From Betaproteobacteria bacterium (GTDB taxonomy: Bacteria; Pseudomonadota; Gammaproteobacteria; Burkholderiales; Nitrosomonadaceae): a stretch of 7,353 nt of DNA. The translations under genes were made by a program, and so were the position numbers. This document shows positions 1 to 7,353 of this stretch, piece by piece. Numbering within the stretch: position 1 is the first letter of the stretch; every line of letters starts with the position of its first letter. Location: assembly GCA_022601315.1 (NCBI GenBank), contig JAHZIU010000037.1:1-7353 (forward strand), read 5' to 3'. The notes under the pieces are model-generated. The model made no database searches. It was given only the letters and a program-made list of their open reading frames with translations, and was not told the DNA's origin.

Positions 1-760
<760 letters not shown>

Positions 761-762
761 AT

Positions 763-790
763 AAAAAAGCCCTATCATCTTAGACAGGGC
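763..790 (-). terminator. Rho-independent terminator after rpmA
   Basis: On the minus strand, GCCCTGTC (790-783) pairs with GATAGGGC (776-769) in an 8-base-pair stem. It has one G-U wobble and a six-base loop, and six U residues follow directly (768-763). In the plus direction the wobble becomes an A-C mismatch and no U-tract follows, so the signal points one way. It should end or weaken rplU-rpmA transcription before obg. Bases 791-851, between it and the rpmA stop, show nothing else. Confidence 0.85.
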
Positions 791-851
791 CCTTATCGAA
801 TACTGGAGTTACTGGGGGTGCTGCAATGATCGAAATCTTAAATTGCCATCA

Positions 852-1109
852 TTATGCTGGAATGATACTTGCCACCTTACGCTTTTGAACGCCTTTGATA
901 CTAAAATTTACTTTACCGGTAATTTTAGCAAATAGAGTATGATCCTTGCCCATACCTACATTCTCTCCAGGATGAAATTGTGTTCCACGCTGCCTGACAA
1001 TAATTGAACCAGCTGAAATCAATTCACCGCCATAGCGTTTGACACCTAATCGTTTCGATTGTGAGTCGCGTCCATTTCTGGAACTCCCGCCTGCTTTTTT
1101 ATGTGCCAT
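852..1109 (-). CDS. rpmA: 50S ribosomal protein L27
   Basis: L27 is a small basic protein of the large ribosomal subunit. Its flexible N-terminus reaches toward the peptidyl-transferase centre and helps place the tRNA ends. The 85-residue length equals that of E. coli L27. The family signature is clear: [20 protein letters not shown] at 1-20, GVKRYGGE at 22-29, then [15 protein letters not shown] and GKDHTLFAK. The N-terminus begins directly with the mature MAHKK form, so there is no cleavable extension of the kind found in Firmicutes. A strong AGGAG lies 7 bases before the ATG. The gene sits 12 bases after rplU and is surely cotranscribed with it. A terminator follows about 60 bases after the stop. 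Confidence 0.98.
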   Translation of the reverse strand: MAHKKAGGSSRNGRDSQSKRLGVKRYGGELISAGSIIVRQRGTQFHPGENVGMGKDHTLFAKITGKVNFSIKGVQKRKVASIIPA

Positions 1110-1121
1110 CTAACTACTCCT

Positions 1122-1433
1122 TTATGCTGAAATACCTGTTATCTGTATTTCAGTGTAATTCTGTCTATGTCCCTGGTGTTTCTGGTAATGCTTACGACGA
1201 CGCATTTTAAAAATACGGATCTTGTCGTGCCGGCCTTGTCCCAGTACAGTTGCGCTTACAGTAGCCCCGTCAACCAAAGGTGTTCCCATAGAAACTTGAT
1301 CGCCATCCGCCACCATTAATACCTGATCAATAACAAGCTCACTACCACTCTCGGCATCAAGCTGCTCTACTTTCAGTTTTTCACCAACTTGAATACGATA
1401 TTGTTTACCACCGGTTTTTATGACCGCATACAT
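1122..1433 (-). CDS. rplU: 50S ribosomal protein L21
   Basis: L21 is a 23S rRNA-binding protein of the large subunit. The reading frame is open back to base 1535, but the gene is called from the ATG at 1433. This gives 103 residues, the E. coli length, and the standard opening [25 protein letters not shown] lies 8 bases before this ATG, while the upstream codons run across the promoter region and resemble no L21. The C-terminal half carries the basic RNA-binding stretch [20 protein letters not shown]. It is the first gene of the rplU-rpmA pair, with rpmA 12 bases downstream. It is divergent from ispB, as in E. coli. Confidence 0.98.
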   Translation of the reverse strand: MYAVIKTGGKQYRIQVGEKLKVEQLDAESGSELVIDQVLMVADGDQVSMGTPLVDGATVSATVLGQGRHDKIRIFKMRRRKHYQKHQGHRQNYTEIQITGISA

Positions 1434-1441
1434 ATAATTGA

Positions 1442-1445
1442 CTCC
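1442..1445 (-). promoter_or_regulatory. Ribosome binding site fixing the rplU start
   Basis: GGAG on the minus strand, 8 bases before the ATG at 1433. It supports this start over the in-frame ATG at 1451 and the longer open frame that begins at 1535. Confidence 0.8.
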
Positions 1446-1470
1446 ATACATCACTTTCACAGAACAGAGC

Positions 1471-1499
1471 ATTATACATAAATAGGTACTATCTGTGGA
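1471..1499 (-). promoter_or_regulatory. Predicted sigma70-type promoter of rplU-rpmA
   Basis: On the minus strand there is a perfect TATAAT (1476-1471). TCCACA (1499-1494, four of six consensus bases) lies 17 bases upstream. The predicted start of transcription is near 1464, giving a leader of about 30 bases before the rplU ATG. That is too short for a folded autoregulatory L21 leader of the type known from Bacillus. Confidence 0.6.
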
Positions 1500-1528
1500 G
1501 GAAAATTCAATTGATTTAATGTTTATGC

Positions 1529-1558
1529 TTGACACTTTAGCGTTGTCATTCTTAACAT
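1529..1558 (+). promoter_or_regulatory. Predicted sigma70-type promoter of ispB
   Basis: A perfect TTGACA (1529-1534) is followed after 18 bases by TAACAT (1553-1558, four of six consensus bases). Transcription would begin around 1565, about 17 bases before the GTG start. The -35 box is part of a small inverted repeat, TGACA (1530-1534) with TGTCA (1544-1548). The site does not overlap the rplU promoter, and the two face away from each other. Confidence 0.5.
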
Positions 1559-1584
1559 AGCGTTTTCTTCAAGGTAACGCTGTG
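1538..1584 (+). repeat. AGCGTT repeat cluster and stem-loop at the ispB start
   Basis: TAGCGTT followed by any base and TC occurs at 1538 and again at 1558, exactly 20 bases apart. The reverse complement AACGCT lies at 1576-1581, directly before the GTG. The second copy and the inverted copy form a 9-base-pair stem, 1556-1564 with 1576-1584, with one U-G wobble. Its 11-base loop holds the AAGG ribosome binding site (1571-1574), and the start codon lies inside the stem. It could be an operator on DNA or an RNA hairpin. The RNA version needs a transcript starting upstream of 1556, which conflicts with the predicted promoter. The function is inferred. Confidence 0.4.
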
Positions 1585-2550
1585 TCAATCGAAAATATAA
1601 GAAGCTTCATTGCTCAAGACATGGACATCGTGGATGATGTCATTCGGAATAAATTACATTCCCATGTAGCACTTATCCATCAAGTTAGTAAGTACATTAT
1701 CAATAGCGGCGGCAAACGCTTACGTCCCGCGCTGGTGATTTTATCCGCTGGTGCATCCGGCTATACCGGAAAATATCAATATAACTTAGCCGCTGTTGTA
1801 GAATTTATCCATACGGCAACATTACTACATGACGATGTTGTCGACGAATCCAAACTGCGTCGCAATAAAGAAACCGCCAATGCGCTATTCGGCAACGCCG
1901 CCAGTGTATTAGTTGGAGATTTTCTCTATTCACGTGCCTTTCAAATGATGGTAGAAGTCGACAACATGCGCGTCATGCATGTATTGGCGGATGCAACTAA
2001 CACCATCGCTGAAGGCGAAGTTCTACAACTGCTTAACTGCCGTGACCCAAATGTTGAAGAAGATAATTATTTGCGTGTTATCCGTTTTAAAACAGCAAAG
2101 TTATTTGAAGCTGCAAGCCGCTTGGGCGCCATTCTTGGCAATGCCACGCCAGAAAATGAAGAAGCACTTTCTGTTTATGGCATGCATCTTGGCACTGCAT
2201 TTCAACTGATTGACGATGTGCTTGATTACACTGGAGATGATCAAGATACTGGAAAAAACCTGGGTGACGATCTTGCGGAAGGCAAACCCACCTTACCCTT
2301 GATATACGCCATGAAATCCGGCACCCCAGAACAGGCCAACATCATTCGCAATGCAATTGAAAAAGGCGGTGCGGATGGATTTCAACCTGTTCTGGATGTC
2401 ATCCAACAAACGGCTGCATTGGATTATGCTAAGAAATGTGCTCGTGCTGAAGTTGATACAGCAACCGCAGCAATCGCATCATTACCAGAATCCGAGTATA
2501 AAGATTACTTACTACAACTGGCCTCTTTCGCCGTAACACGCAATCATTAA
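1582..2550 (+). CDS. ispB: Long-chain polyprenyl (octaprenyl-type) diphosphate synthase
   Basis: This trans-prenyltransferase extends farnesyl diphosphate with isopentenyl diphosphate to make the side chain of ubiquinone. The 322 residues match E. coli IspB (323). Visible motifs are GGKRLRP (43-49, substrate phosphate binding), the first Asp-rich motif DDVVD (84-88) followed by RR (93-94), GDFLYSRAF (112-120), the KT pair (170-171) and the second Asp-rich motif FQLIDDVLD (207-215). Both Mg2+-binding motifs are intact, so it should be active. The start is GTG, with AAGG 7 bases upstream. The small residues before the first Asp-rich motif (Ala79, Thr80) fit a long-chain product, but the exact length (C40 or other) cannot be read. 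It is divergent from rplU and convergent with the thioesterase gene. Confidence 0.95.
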   Translation: MSIENIRSFIAQDMDIVDDVIRNKLHSHVALIHQVSKYIINSGGKRLRPALVILSAGASGYTGKYQYNLAAVVEFIHTATLLHDDVVDESKLRRNKETANALFGNAASVLVGDFLYSRAFQMMVEVDNMRVMHVLADATNTIAEGEVLQLLNCRDPNVEEDNYLRVIRFKTAKLFEAASRLGAILGNATPENEEALSVYGMHLGTAFQLIDDVLDYTGDDQDTGKNLGDDLAEGKPTLPLIYAMKSGTPEQANIIRNAIEKGGADGFQPVLDVIQQTAALDYAKKCARAEVDTATAAIASLPESEYKDYLLQLASFAVTRNH

Positions 2551-2563
2551 TAATATTTTTTTA

Positions 2564-2588
2564 ATTGTTACTTTGCTAAAGGAACAAT
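2564..2588. other. Imperfect 11-bp stem-loop just after ispB
   Basis: ATTGTTACTTT (2564-2574) pairs with AAAGGAACAAT (2578-2588) around a three-base loop, with one mismatch (2570/2582). It begins 14 bases after the ispB stop. No U-tract follows on either strand, since the T-rich run lies before it on the plus strand. It is therefore not a standard terminator. It may protect the 3' end of the ispB mRNA. Confidence 0.4.
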
Positions 2589-2648
2589 ACAGGTTGATAC
2601 AGACTTATTATGAAGCTTACATACTTACAGCGAGACTAAGGCGTTAAA

Positions 2649-2701
2649 TTCTGGCAGTTCATGCTTGGCCATGAATATCAGAAAAATTCAGGGTTTTTTT
2701 T
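2649..2701 (+). terminator. Weak possible terminator of ispB, overlapping the 3' end of the convergent gene
   Basis: On the plus strand, TTCATG (2658-2663) pairs with CATGAA (2670-2675) over a six-base loop. TTCTG (2649-2653) and CAGAA (2679-2683) can extend the stem past an internal loop. A run of eight T bases lies at 2694-2701, but it starts about 10 bases after the stem, farther than in standard terminators. The stem is also poor in G and C. The remainder of the 137-base gap after ispB shows no gene or tRNA. Confidence 0.2.
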
Positions 2702-3164
2702 CTACAACAACATGTTCCTTTTGAGCGCTTAACGTACCTTGATCAATAATTGCCAGCGTTAATCTTGAAATAGCAACACGCTTCCCTGTTTGTTCTTCTG
2801 TTATATCCGTTTGCCAAACTTGTGTACGCCGACCAGTATGCAGTGGTACACAAGTACCAATGACATGACCCTGTGTAACAGCGCGGATGTGATTGATATT
2901 GAGTTCCAATCCAACCGCACGATATTTCTCCGGGTCAATTGTCATCCACCCGGCAACACTGCCTAGTGTTTCAGACAAAACACAACTTGCGCCACCATGC
3001 ATAATTCCAAAAGGTTGGGTTGTGCGCTTATCTACAGGCATTCTTGCCTTGACAAAATCGGGCCCAACCTCAGTAAAATGAATGCCAATATGCTCTCCCA
3101 TATTGGCATTACGCAACCCTTCCAGATAATCAATTTTGTAATCCTTAAACCATATGACGCTCAT
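2688..3164 (-). CDS. Hotdog-fold acyl-CoA thioesterase, MenI/EntH (PaaI-like) type
   Basis: Hotdog thioesterases of this group hydrolyse aryl- or acyl-CoA (or acyl carrier protein) thioesters in the cytoplasm. The 158-residue protein aligns by eye with E. coli MenI (YdiI, 136 residues) along the whole hotdog domain: MPVDKRTTQPFGIMHGGAS, LSETLGSVAGW, VGLELNINHIRAV and a GRRTQVWQ segment. Counted from the chosen start, the residues equivalent to MenI Gln48, His54 and catalytic Glu63 are Gln50, His56 and Glu65. An extra tail of about 20 polar residues, ending in VVVEKKP, extends past the domain. The ATG at 3164 is preferred to the adjacent TTG (3167) because AGGGG lies 8 bases before it. The substrate is unknown: a menaquinone role would need men genes, and none are here. 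It is separated from gatB by 105 bases and convergent with ispB. Confidence 0.88.
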   Translation of the reverse strand: MSVIWFKDYKIDYLEGLRNANMGEHIGIHFTEVGPDFVKARMPVDKRTTQPFGIMHGGASCVLSETLGSVAGWMTIDPEKYRAVGLELNINHIRAVTQGHVIGTCVPLHTGRRTQVWQTDITEEQTGKRVAISRLTLAIIDQGTLSAQKEHVVVEKKP

Positions 3165-3172
3165 CAAAAATA

Positions 3173-3177
3173 CCCCT
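3173..3177 (-). promoter_or_regulatory. Ribosome binding site of the thioesterase gene
   Basis: AGGGG on the minus strand lies 8 bases from the ATG at 3164 but only 5 from the neighbouring TTG codon, so it favours the ATG. A second purine-rich GAGG (3184-3181) is too far upstream to serve this start. A TATAGT (5 of 6 for a -10 box) occurs further upstream, but without a convincing -35 partner. Confidence 0.55.
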
Positions 3178-3269
3178 ATTCCTCTTTGTTACTATATCAA
3201 GCTGAACAAAATTTCACACACCAAAGCTAATACCATAAATGGTTGTAATACTGCGCAACGAAAATACAA

Positions 3270-4709
3270 CTACGTCTGAAGTTTTTTCTTTAATATTTCA
3301 TTGACTTGCATTGGGTTGGCCTTACCTTTAGTTGCCTTCATTACTTGACCAACCAATGAATTAAATGCTTTCTCTTTACCATTACGATAATCAGCGACTT
3401 GTTGAGCATTTGCGGCAAGGACTTCATCAACCATTTTTTCAATGGCGCCATCATCTGAGATCTGTTTTAAACCTTTAGCCTCGATAATCGCATCTGCATT
3501 TTGATCAAGCTCTCCATTCCACATACTTTCAAAAACTATTTTAGCCGCTTTTCCTGAAATGGTTCCATCACTAATCCGCGATAATAATGCTGCCAATTGC
3601 GTTGGCGATATTGGGCAAGCTGTAATCTCTGTATCGTCTTTATTCAGTCGCCCGCTTATTTCACCCATAATCCAATTTGCGCACAATTTGGCTTGACCCG
3701 GTAATCGCTCTAACGTGTTTTCAAAATATTCTGCGATCTCTCGCGCACTTGTTAAAACTGTTGCATCATAGGCAGATAAGCCAAAATCTGTCATATAGCG
3801 TGATCGACGTGCTTCCGGCAATTCAGGCAAAGCGTCATTTAATTGATTAACCCAGCTTTCAGCAATCTCCAGCGGTAATAAATCAGGGTCAGGAAAATAG
3901 CGATAATCGTTCGCATCCTCCTTACTACGCATACTGCGCGTCTCATCCTTGTTGGCATCATAAAGCCGCGTCTCTTGTCGAATAGAACCACCATCTTCCA
4001 AAATTTCAATTTGCCGCCTGGCCTCAAAATCAATGGCTTTCTCAAGAAAACGGAATGAGTTCAGGTTCTTGATTTCACAACGCGTGCCTAAAGTCTCAGA
4101 TCCTTTTGGACGCACAGATACATTGGCGTCACAGCGAAATGAACCTTCTTGCATGTTACCGTCACATATACCGATCCAACGTACCAATGAATGCAATGTC
4201 TTAGCATAAACGACTGCCTCAGTACTGCTACGCATATCCGGCTCTGTCACTATTTCCAATAGCGGTGTACCTGCCCGATTCAGGTCAATACCACTCATTC
4301 CTTGAAAATCTTCATGTAATGATTTACCCGCATCCTCTTCCAGATGCGCACGTGTCAAATGTATGGTCTTCTCAGTTTCACCGGTCTGTATTTTGATACA
4401 GCCACCTTCCACAATCGGCAACTCGTATTGGCTAATTTGATAACCCTTTGGCAAATCAGGGTAAAAATAATTTTTTCTGGCAAAAATAGAGGGCGAGTTG
4501 ATTTTCGCGCCAACAGAAAGACCCAGTTTAATCGCTCGTTCCACCGCCCCCTTATTCAATACCGGCAATACGCCCGGCAATGCAAGGTCAACAGTATTGG
4601 CCTGCGTATTTGGTTTCGCTCCATATGCAATAGATGAACCAGAGAAAATTTTTGATTGCGTTGTAAGTTGCGCATGCGTTTCTATACCGATAACTATTTC
4701 CCACTGCAT
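3270..4709 (-). CDS. gatB: Asp-tRNA(Asn)/Glu-tRNA(Gln) amidotransferase subunit B
   Basis: GatB is the kinase-like, tRNA-binding subunit of GatCAB. It phosphorylates the Glu or Asp on a mischarged tRNA and passes it ammonia produced by GatA. The 479 residues are the usual length. Family blocks seen in order are GIETHAQL (8-15, metal-ligand His12), [13 protein letters not shown] (82-94), HLEEDAGKS (122-130, acidic metal ligands), [17 protein letters not shown] (142-158), [19 protein letters not shown] (183-201), the [12 protein letters not shown] segment, and a YqeY-like helical tail ending with [15 protein letters not shown] (452-466). The tail recognises the tRNA elbow in known structures. 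GGAAG lies 8 bases before the ATG. The gene is last in gatC-gatA-gatB, 33 bases after gatA. No clear terminator follows: the 105 bases downstream hold only a short GTTGTA/TACAAC repeat without a U-tract. Confidence 0.98.
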   Translation of the reverse strand: MQWEIVIGIETHAQLTTQSKIFSGSSIAYGAKPNTQANTVDLALPGVLPVLNKGAVERAIKLGLSVGAKINSPSIFARKNYFYPDLPKGYQISQYELPIVEGGCIKIQTGETEKTIHLTRAHLEEDAGKSLHEDFQGMSGIDLNRAGTPLLEIVTEPDMRSSTEAVVYAKTLHSLVRWIGICDGNMQEGSFRCDANVSVRPKGSETLGTRCEIKNLNSFRFLEKAIDFEARRQIEILEDGGSIRQETRLYDANKDETRSMRSKEDANDYRYFPDPDLLPLEIAESWVNQLNDALPELPEARRSRYMTDFGLSAYDATVLTSAREIAEYFENTLERLPGQAKLCANWIMGEISGRLNKDDTEITACPISPTQLAALLSRISDGTISGKAAKIVFESMWNGELDQNADAIIEAKGLKQISDDGAIEKMVDEVLAANAQQVADYRNGKEKAFNSLVGQVMKATKGKANPMQVNEILKKKLQT

Positions 4710-4742
4710 GATTATTTCTTCCGACTAAATTATATGTAAAAG

Positions 4743-6200
4743 TTAATCTATTCCCGTTGGCAATCTTTGGTGCCAATCCGTTACCAACTGATATTGGTGC
4801 GCTACATTCAACATTTGCGCTTCTTTAAAATAGTTACCAATAATATGTAAACCCACAGGCCTGTTCTTATCACCAAAGCCAATTGGAACAGACATACCCG
4901 GCAATCCAGCCAAACTAGCCGCGCTGGTATATATATCTGACAAATACATTTGGATGGGATCACTACTTTTTTCACCGATGTTAAATGCAACGGTTGGCGA
5001 GGTCGGCCCCATCATAATGTCGCATTGTTTAAAAGCATCAACAAAATCCTGGGTAATCAGTCGGCGTACTTTCTGAGCCTTAATATAGTAGGCATCATAG
5101 TATCCATGCGATAATACATAAGTACCAATAAGAATGCGCCGTTTTACTTCGGCACCAAAGCCCTCTGCACGGCTCTTACGATACATATCATTCAAATCAT
5201 CATATGACTTGGCCCGATGGCCATAGCGAACACCGTCAAAACGAGATAAATTGCTGGATGCCTCTGCAGGCGCCAGCACATAATAAACGGGAATAGATAA
5301 CTGCGAATTAGGCAGCGATACTTCTACCATTTCAGCGCCCAGTTTCCGATATTCATCCAGCGCTTGTTCTACCGCACACTCAACATCTTTGCTCATGCCT
5401 TTAGCAAAATACTCTTTCGGCAAACCAATGCGTAATCCAGATAATGGCTTCTCCAGATCACGCGTATAATCTTCAGAATCACGCTGCAAGCTGGTCGAAT
5501 CACGTGCATCAAACCCAGTCATGACACCCAACATCAGTGCCAGATCCTCAGCCGATTTAGCCATCGGGCCGCCCTGATCCAAACTTGATGCGAATGCAAT
5601 CATGCCATAACGTGACACCAATCCGTAAGTTGGTTTAATTCCTGAAATTCCACATAATGCCGCTGGCTGGCGAATTGATCCCCCAGTATCGGTACCTGTT
5701 GCAGCAGGCGCCAATCGGGCAGCAACAGCACTTGCGGACCCCCCAGAACTTCCACCTGGAACCGCCGCAACATCCCACGGATTTCTAACCGGACCATAGA
5801 ATGAAGTCTCATTACTTGATCCCATCGCGAACTCGTCCATATTGGTCTTACCAATATTTACCGCGCCAATCTGATTAAAACGTTCGATGACCCCTGCATC
5901 GTATGGTGAGACAAAATTCGATAACATCTTTGAGCCACAGGTTGTCAACCAATCTTTAGCGCAAAAGATATCTTTCTGCGCGATAGGAATACCCGTTAAT
6001 TTATTAGCCTGGCCCGCTGCGATTATTTGATCTGCATTTTGCGCCTGTGCGAGACTCAATGCCTCATTCACTGTTATAAAGGCATTATATTCAGCATTCA
6101 GTGTTTTAATACGCTGAAGAAATTCTTTCGTAAGTTCTACACTGGATATTTTTCTTTCGGCAAGCTGCGTTGACAACTGTTTAAGACTGGCATTAAACAT
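4743..6200 (-). CDS. gatA: Asp-tRNA(Asn)/Glu-tRNA(Gln) amidotransferase subunit A (glutaminase)
   Basis: GatA is the amidase-signature subunit that hydrolyses glutamine. The released ammonia travels through a channel to GatB. The 485 residues are the normal length. The Ser-cisSer-Lys triad is intact: Lys76 in GIPIAQKD, Ser151 in PGGSSGGSA, and Ser175 in [11 protein letters not shown]. These are equivalent to Lys79, Ser154 and Ser178 of Staphylococcus GatA. Other family blocks are [15 protein letters not shown] (117-131) and, near the end, [13 protein letters not shown] and [12 protein letters not shown]. The ATG gives the usual N-terminus ([19 protein letters not shown]), but no Shine-Dalgarno sequence precedes it. 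The gap to gatC is 102 bases, long for this cluster, while gatB follows after 33 bases. Confidence 0.98.
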   Translation of the reverse strand: MFNASLKQLSTQLAERKISSVELTKEFLQRIKTLNAEYNAFITVNEALSLAQAQNADQIIAAGQANKLTGIPIAQKDIFCAKDWLTTCGSKMLSNFVSPYDAGVIERFNQIGAVNIGKTNMDEFAMGSSNETSFYGPVRNPWDVAAVPGGSSGGSASAVAARLAPAATGTDTGGSIRQPAALCGISGIKPTYGLVSRYGMIAFASSLDQGGPMAKSAEDLALMLGVMTGFDARDSTSLQRDSEDYTRDLEKPLSGLRIGLPKEYFAKGMSKDVECAVEQALDEYRKLGAEMVEVSLPNSQLSIPVYYVLAPAEASSNLSRFDGVRYGHRAKSYDDLNDMYRKSRAEGFGAEVKRRILIGTYVLSHGYYDAYYIKAQKVRRLITQDFVDAFKQCDIMMGPTSPTVAFNIGEKSSDPIQMYLSDIYTSAASLAGLPGMSVPIGFGDKNRPVGLHIIGNYFKEAQMLNVAHQYQLVTDWHQRLPTGID

Positions 6201-6240
6201 GGTATTTACAAATTGGATTTAACAAAGTGGCGGGTATAAT

Positions 6241-6259
6241 AGTAATTCTTTTAACTACT
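6241..6259 (-). other. Small stem-loop in the gatC-gatA gap
   Basis: On the minus strand, AGTAGTT (6259-6253) pairs with AATTACT (6247-6241), seven base pairs with one G-U wobble and a five-base loop. The bases after it (ATTATACCC) do not form a U-tract, so it is not a clear terminator. It lies about 40 bases before the gatA start and may affect mRNA processing or gatA translation. The stem is AT-rich and could be chance. Confidence 0.25.
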
Positions 6260-6302
6260 CAAGCAATTTTTCTGAGCTTATTGTTCGTTTTTTCTAACCA
6301 CA

Positions 6303-6590
6303 CTATTCAATAACTTTAGGCACTAAATACAGACCTGCTTCTGTCTGTGGCGCTACTGATTGATATAAATCACGCTGATCAGATTCAGTTATTTTATCTT
6401 CACGTAACCGCTGCACCACATCTTGCGCGTGGGACATCGGTTCAACAGATGAAGTATCAACCACTTGCATGGTCTCGATAAGTTTAAAAATATCAGCCAG
6501 CTGACCCAATGTTGCTTGAGCTTCAGACTCACTTGTTTCTATACAAGCAAGATCAGCAATACGTTTCACATCATTAACAGATAGAGTCAT
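6303..6590 (-). CDS. gatC: Asp-tRNA(Asn)/Glu-tRNA(Gln) amidotransferase subunit C
   Basis: GatC is a small non-catalytic subunit that wraps around the GatA-GatB interface and stabilises the complex. The 95 residues are the family's usual size. Typical blocks are visible: [14 protein letters not shown] (5-18), the helix [13 protein letters not shown] (29-41), [21 protein letters not shown] (49-69), and the conserved C-terminal strand [16 protein letters not shown] (80-95). It is the first gene of gatC-gatA-gatB and is divergent from mreB. The ribosome binding site is poor: the only AAGG (6607-6604) is 13 bases before the ATG. No convincing promoter was found in the shared gap. Confidence 0.96.
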   Translation of the reverse strand: MTLSVNDVKRIADLACIETSESEAQATLGQLADIFKLIETMQVVDTSSVEPMSHAQDVVQRLREDKITESDQRDLYQSVAPQTEAGLYLVPKVIE

Positions 6591-6632
6591 TTAAAATCAG
6601 AAACCTTATATTCAAAGAAGTAATAGGGTATC

Positions 6633-7353
<721 letters not shown>

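Noticed and set aside
1434..1535. A 34-residue N-terminal extension of L21
   Set aside because: The upstream codons cross the predicted -10 and -35 boxes and match no L21. The ATG at 1433 has a proper ribosome binding site and gives the standard 103 residues.
2589..2687. Searched for a tRNA or small RNA gene after ispB
   Set aside because: There is no cloverleaf, no T-loop-like GGTTCRA sequence and no promoter; only the weak stem described above.
3168..3269. The ACCATAAATGGT near-palindrome and GTTGTA/TACAAC repeat after gatB as a terminator or operator
   Set aside because: The stems are only five to six base pairs, the loops are awkward and no U-tract follows.
4344..4728. Open frames on the plus strand opposite the start of gatB
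   Set aside because: They lie antisense to a conserved, full-length GatB, have no family resemblance and no ribosome binding site of note.
6213..6240. A plus-strand TATAAT (6235-6240) with TTGGAT 16 bases upstream, as a promoter for an RNA antisense to gatC
   Set aside because: The -35 box matches only three of six bases, the site is in AT-rich intergenic DNA, and nothing downstream on the plus strand needs it before mreB.

Overview
This window is a housekeeping stretch from a Gram-negative bacterium, most likely a betaproteobacterium of the Nitrosomonadales/Nitrosomonas kind. I infer this from the protein sequences, the moderately AT-rich composition judged by eye, and the gene order. The rplU-rpmA-obg cluster lies divergent from ispB, as in E. 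coli. The gatC-gatA-gatB cluster lies divergent from mreB, an arrangement I recall from betaproteobacteria. The species cannot be settled without a database search.

Layout from left to right: (1) On the minus strand, rplU (ribosomal protein L21) and rpmA (L27) form a tight pair 12 bases apart. A Rho-independent terminator (763-790) follows, then obg/cgtA, a ribosome-assembly GTPase that is cut by the left edge. (2) The divergent 148-base gap between rplU and ispB holds a promoter for each side and a cluster of AGCGTT repeats reaching the GTG start of ispB. ispB (plus strand) encodes a long-chain polyprenyl diphosphate synthase that makes the quinone side chain. (3) Convergent with ispB is a hotdog-fold acyl-CoA thioesterase of the MenI/EntH type (minus strand). 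(4) gatC, gatA and gatB (minus strand) encode the three subunits of the tRNA-dependent amidotransferase GatCAB. It makes Gln-tRNA(Gln) and/or Asn-tRNA(Asn) from mischarged precursors. (5) mreB (plus strand), the bacterial actin that guides cell-wall elongation, starts divergently from gatC and is cut by the right edge. A possible 22-residue membrane peptide lies in its leader.

Most of the window serves translation (L21, L27, Obg, GatCAB), with one gene each for quinone side-chain synthesis, CoA-ester hydrolysis and cell shape. All gene-sized reading frames are intact apart from the two cut by the window edges. I see no mobile elements, CRISPR arrays, tRNA or rRNA genes, defence genes or signs of recent transfer. 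I did not find a new multi-gene system. The points most worth a second look are small: the repeat/hairpin at the ispB start, the terminator and possible near-leaderless promoter at obg, and the short hydrophobic ORF before mreB. The only gene-free stretches are short (about 100-150 bases each) and are covered in the entries below.
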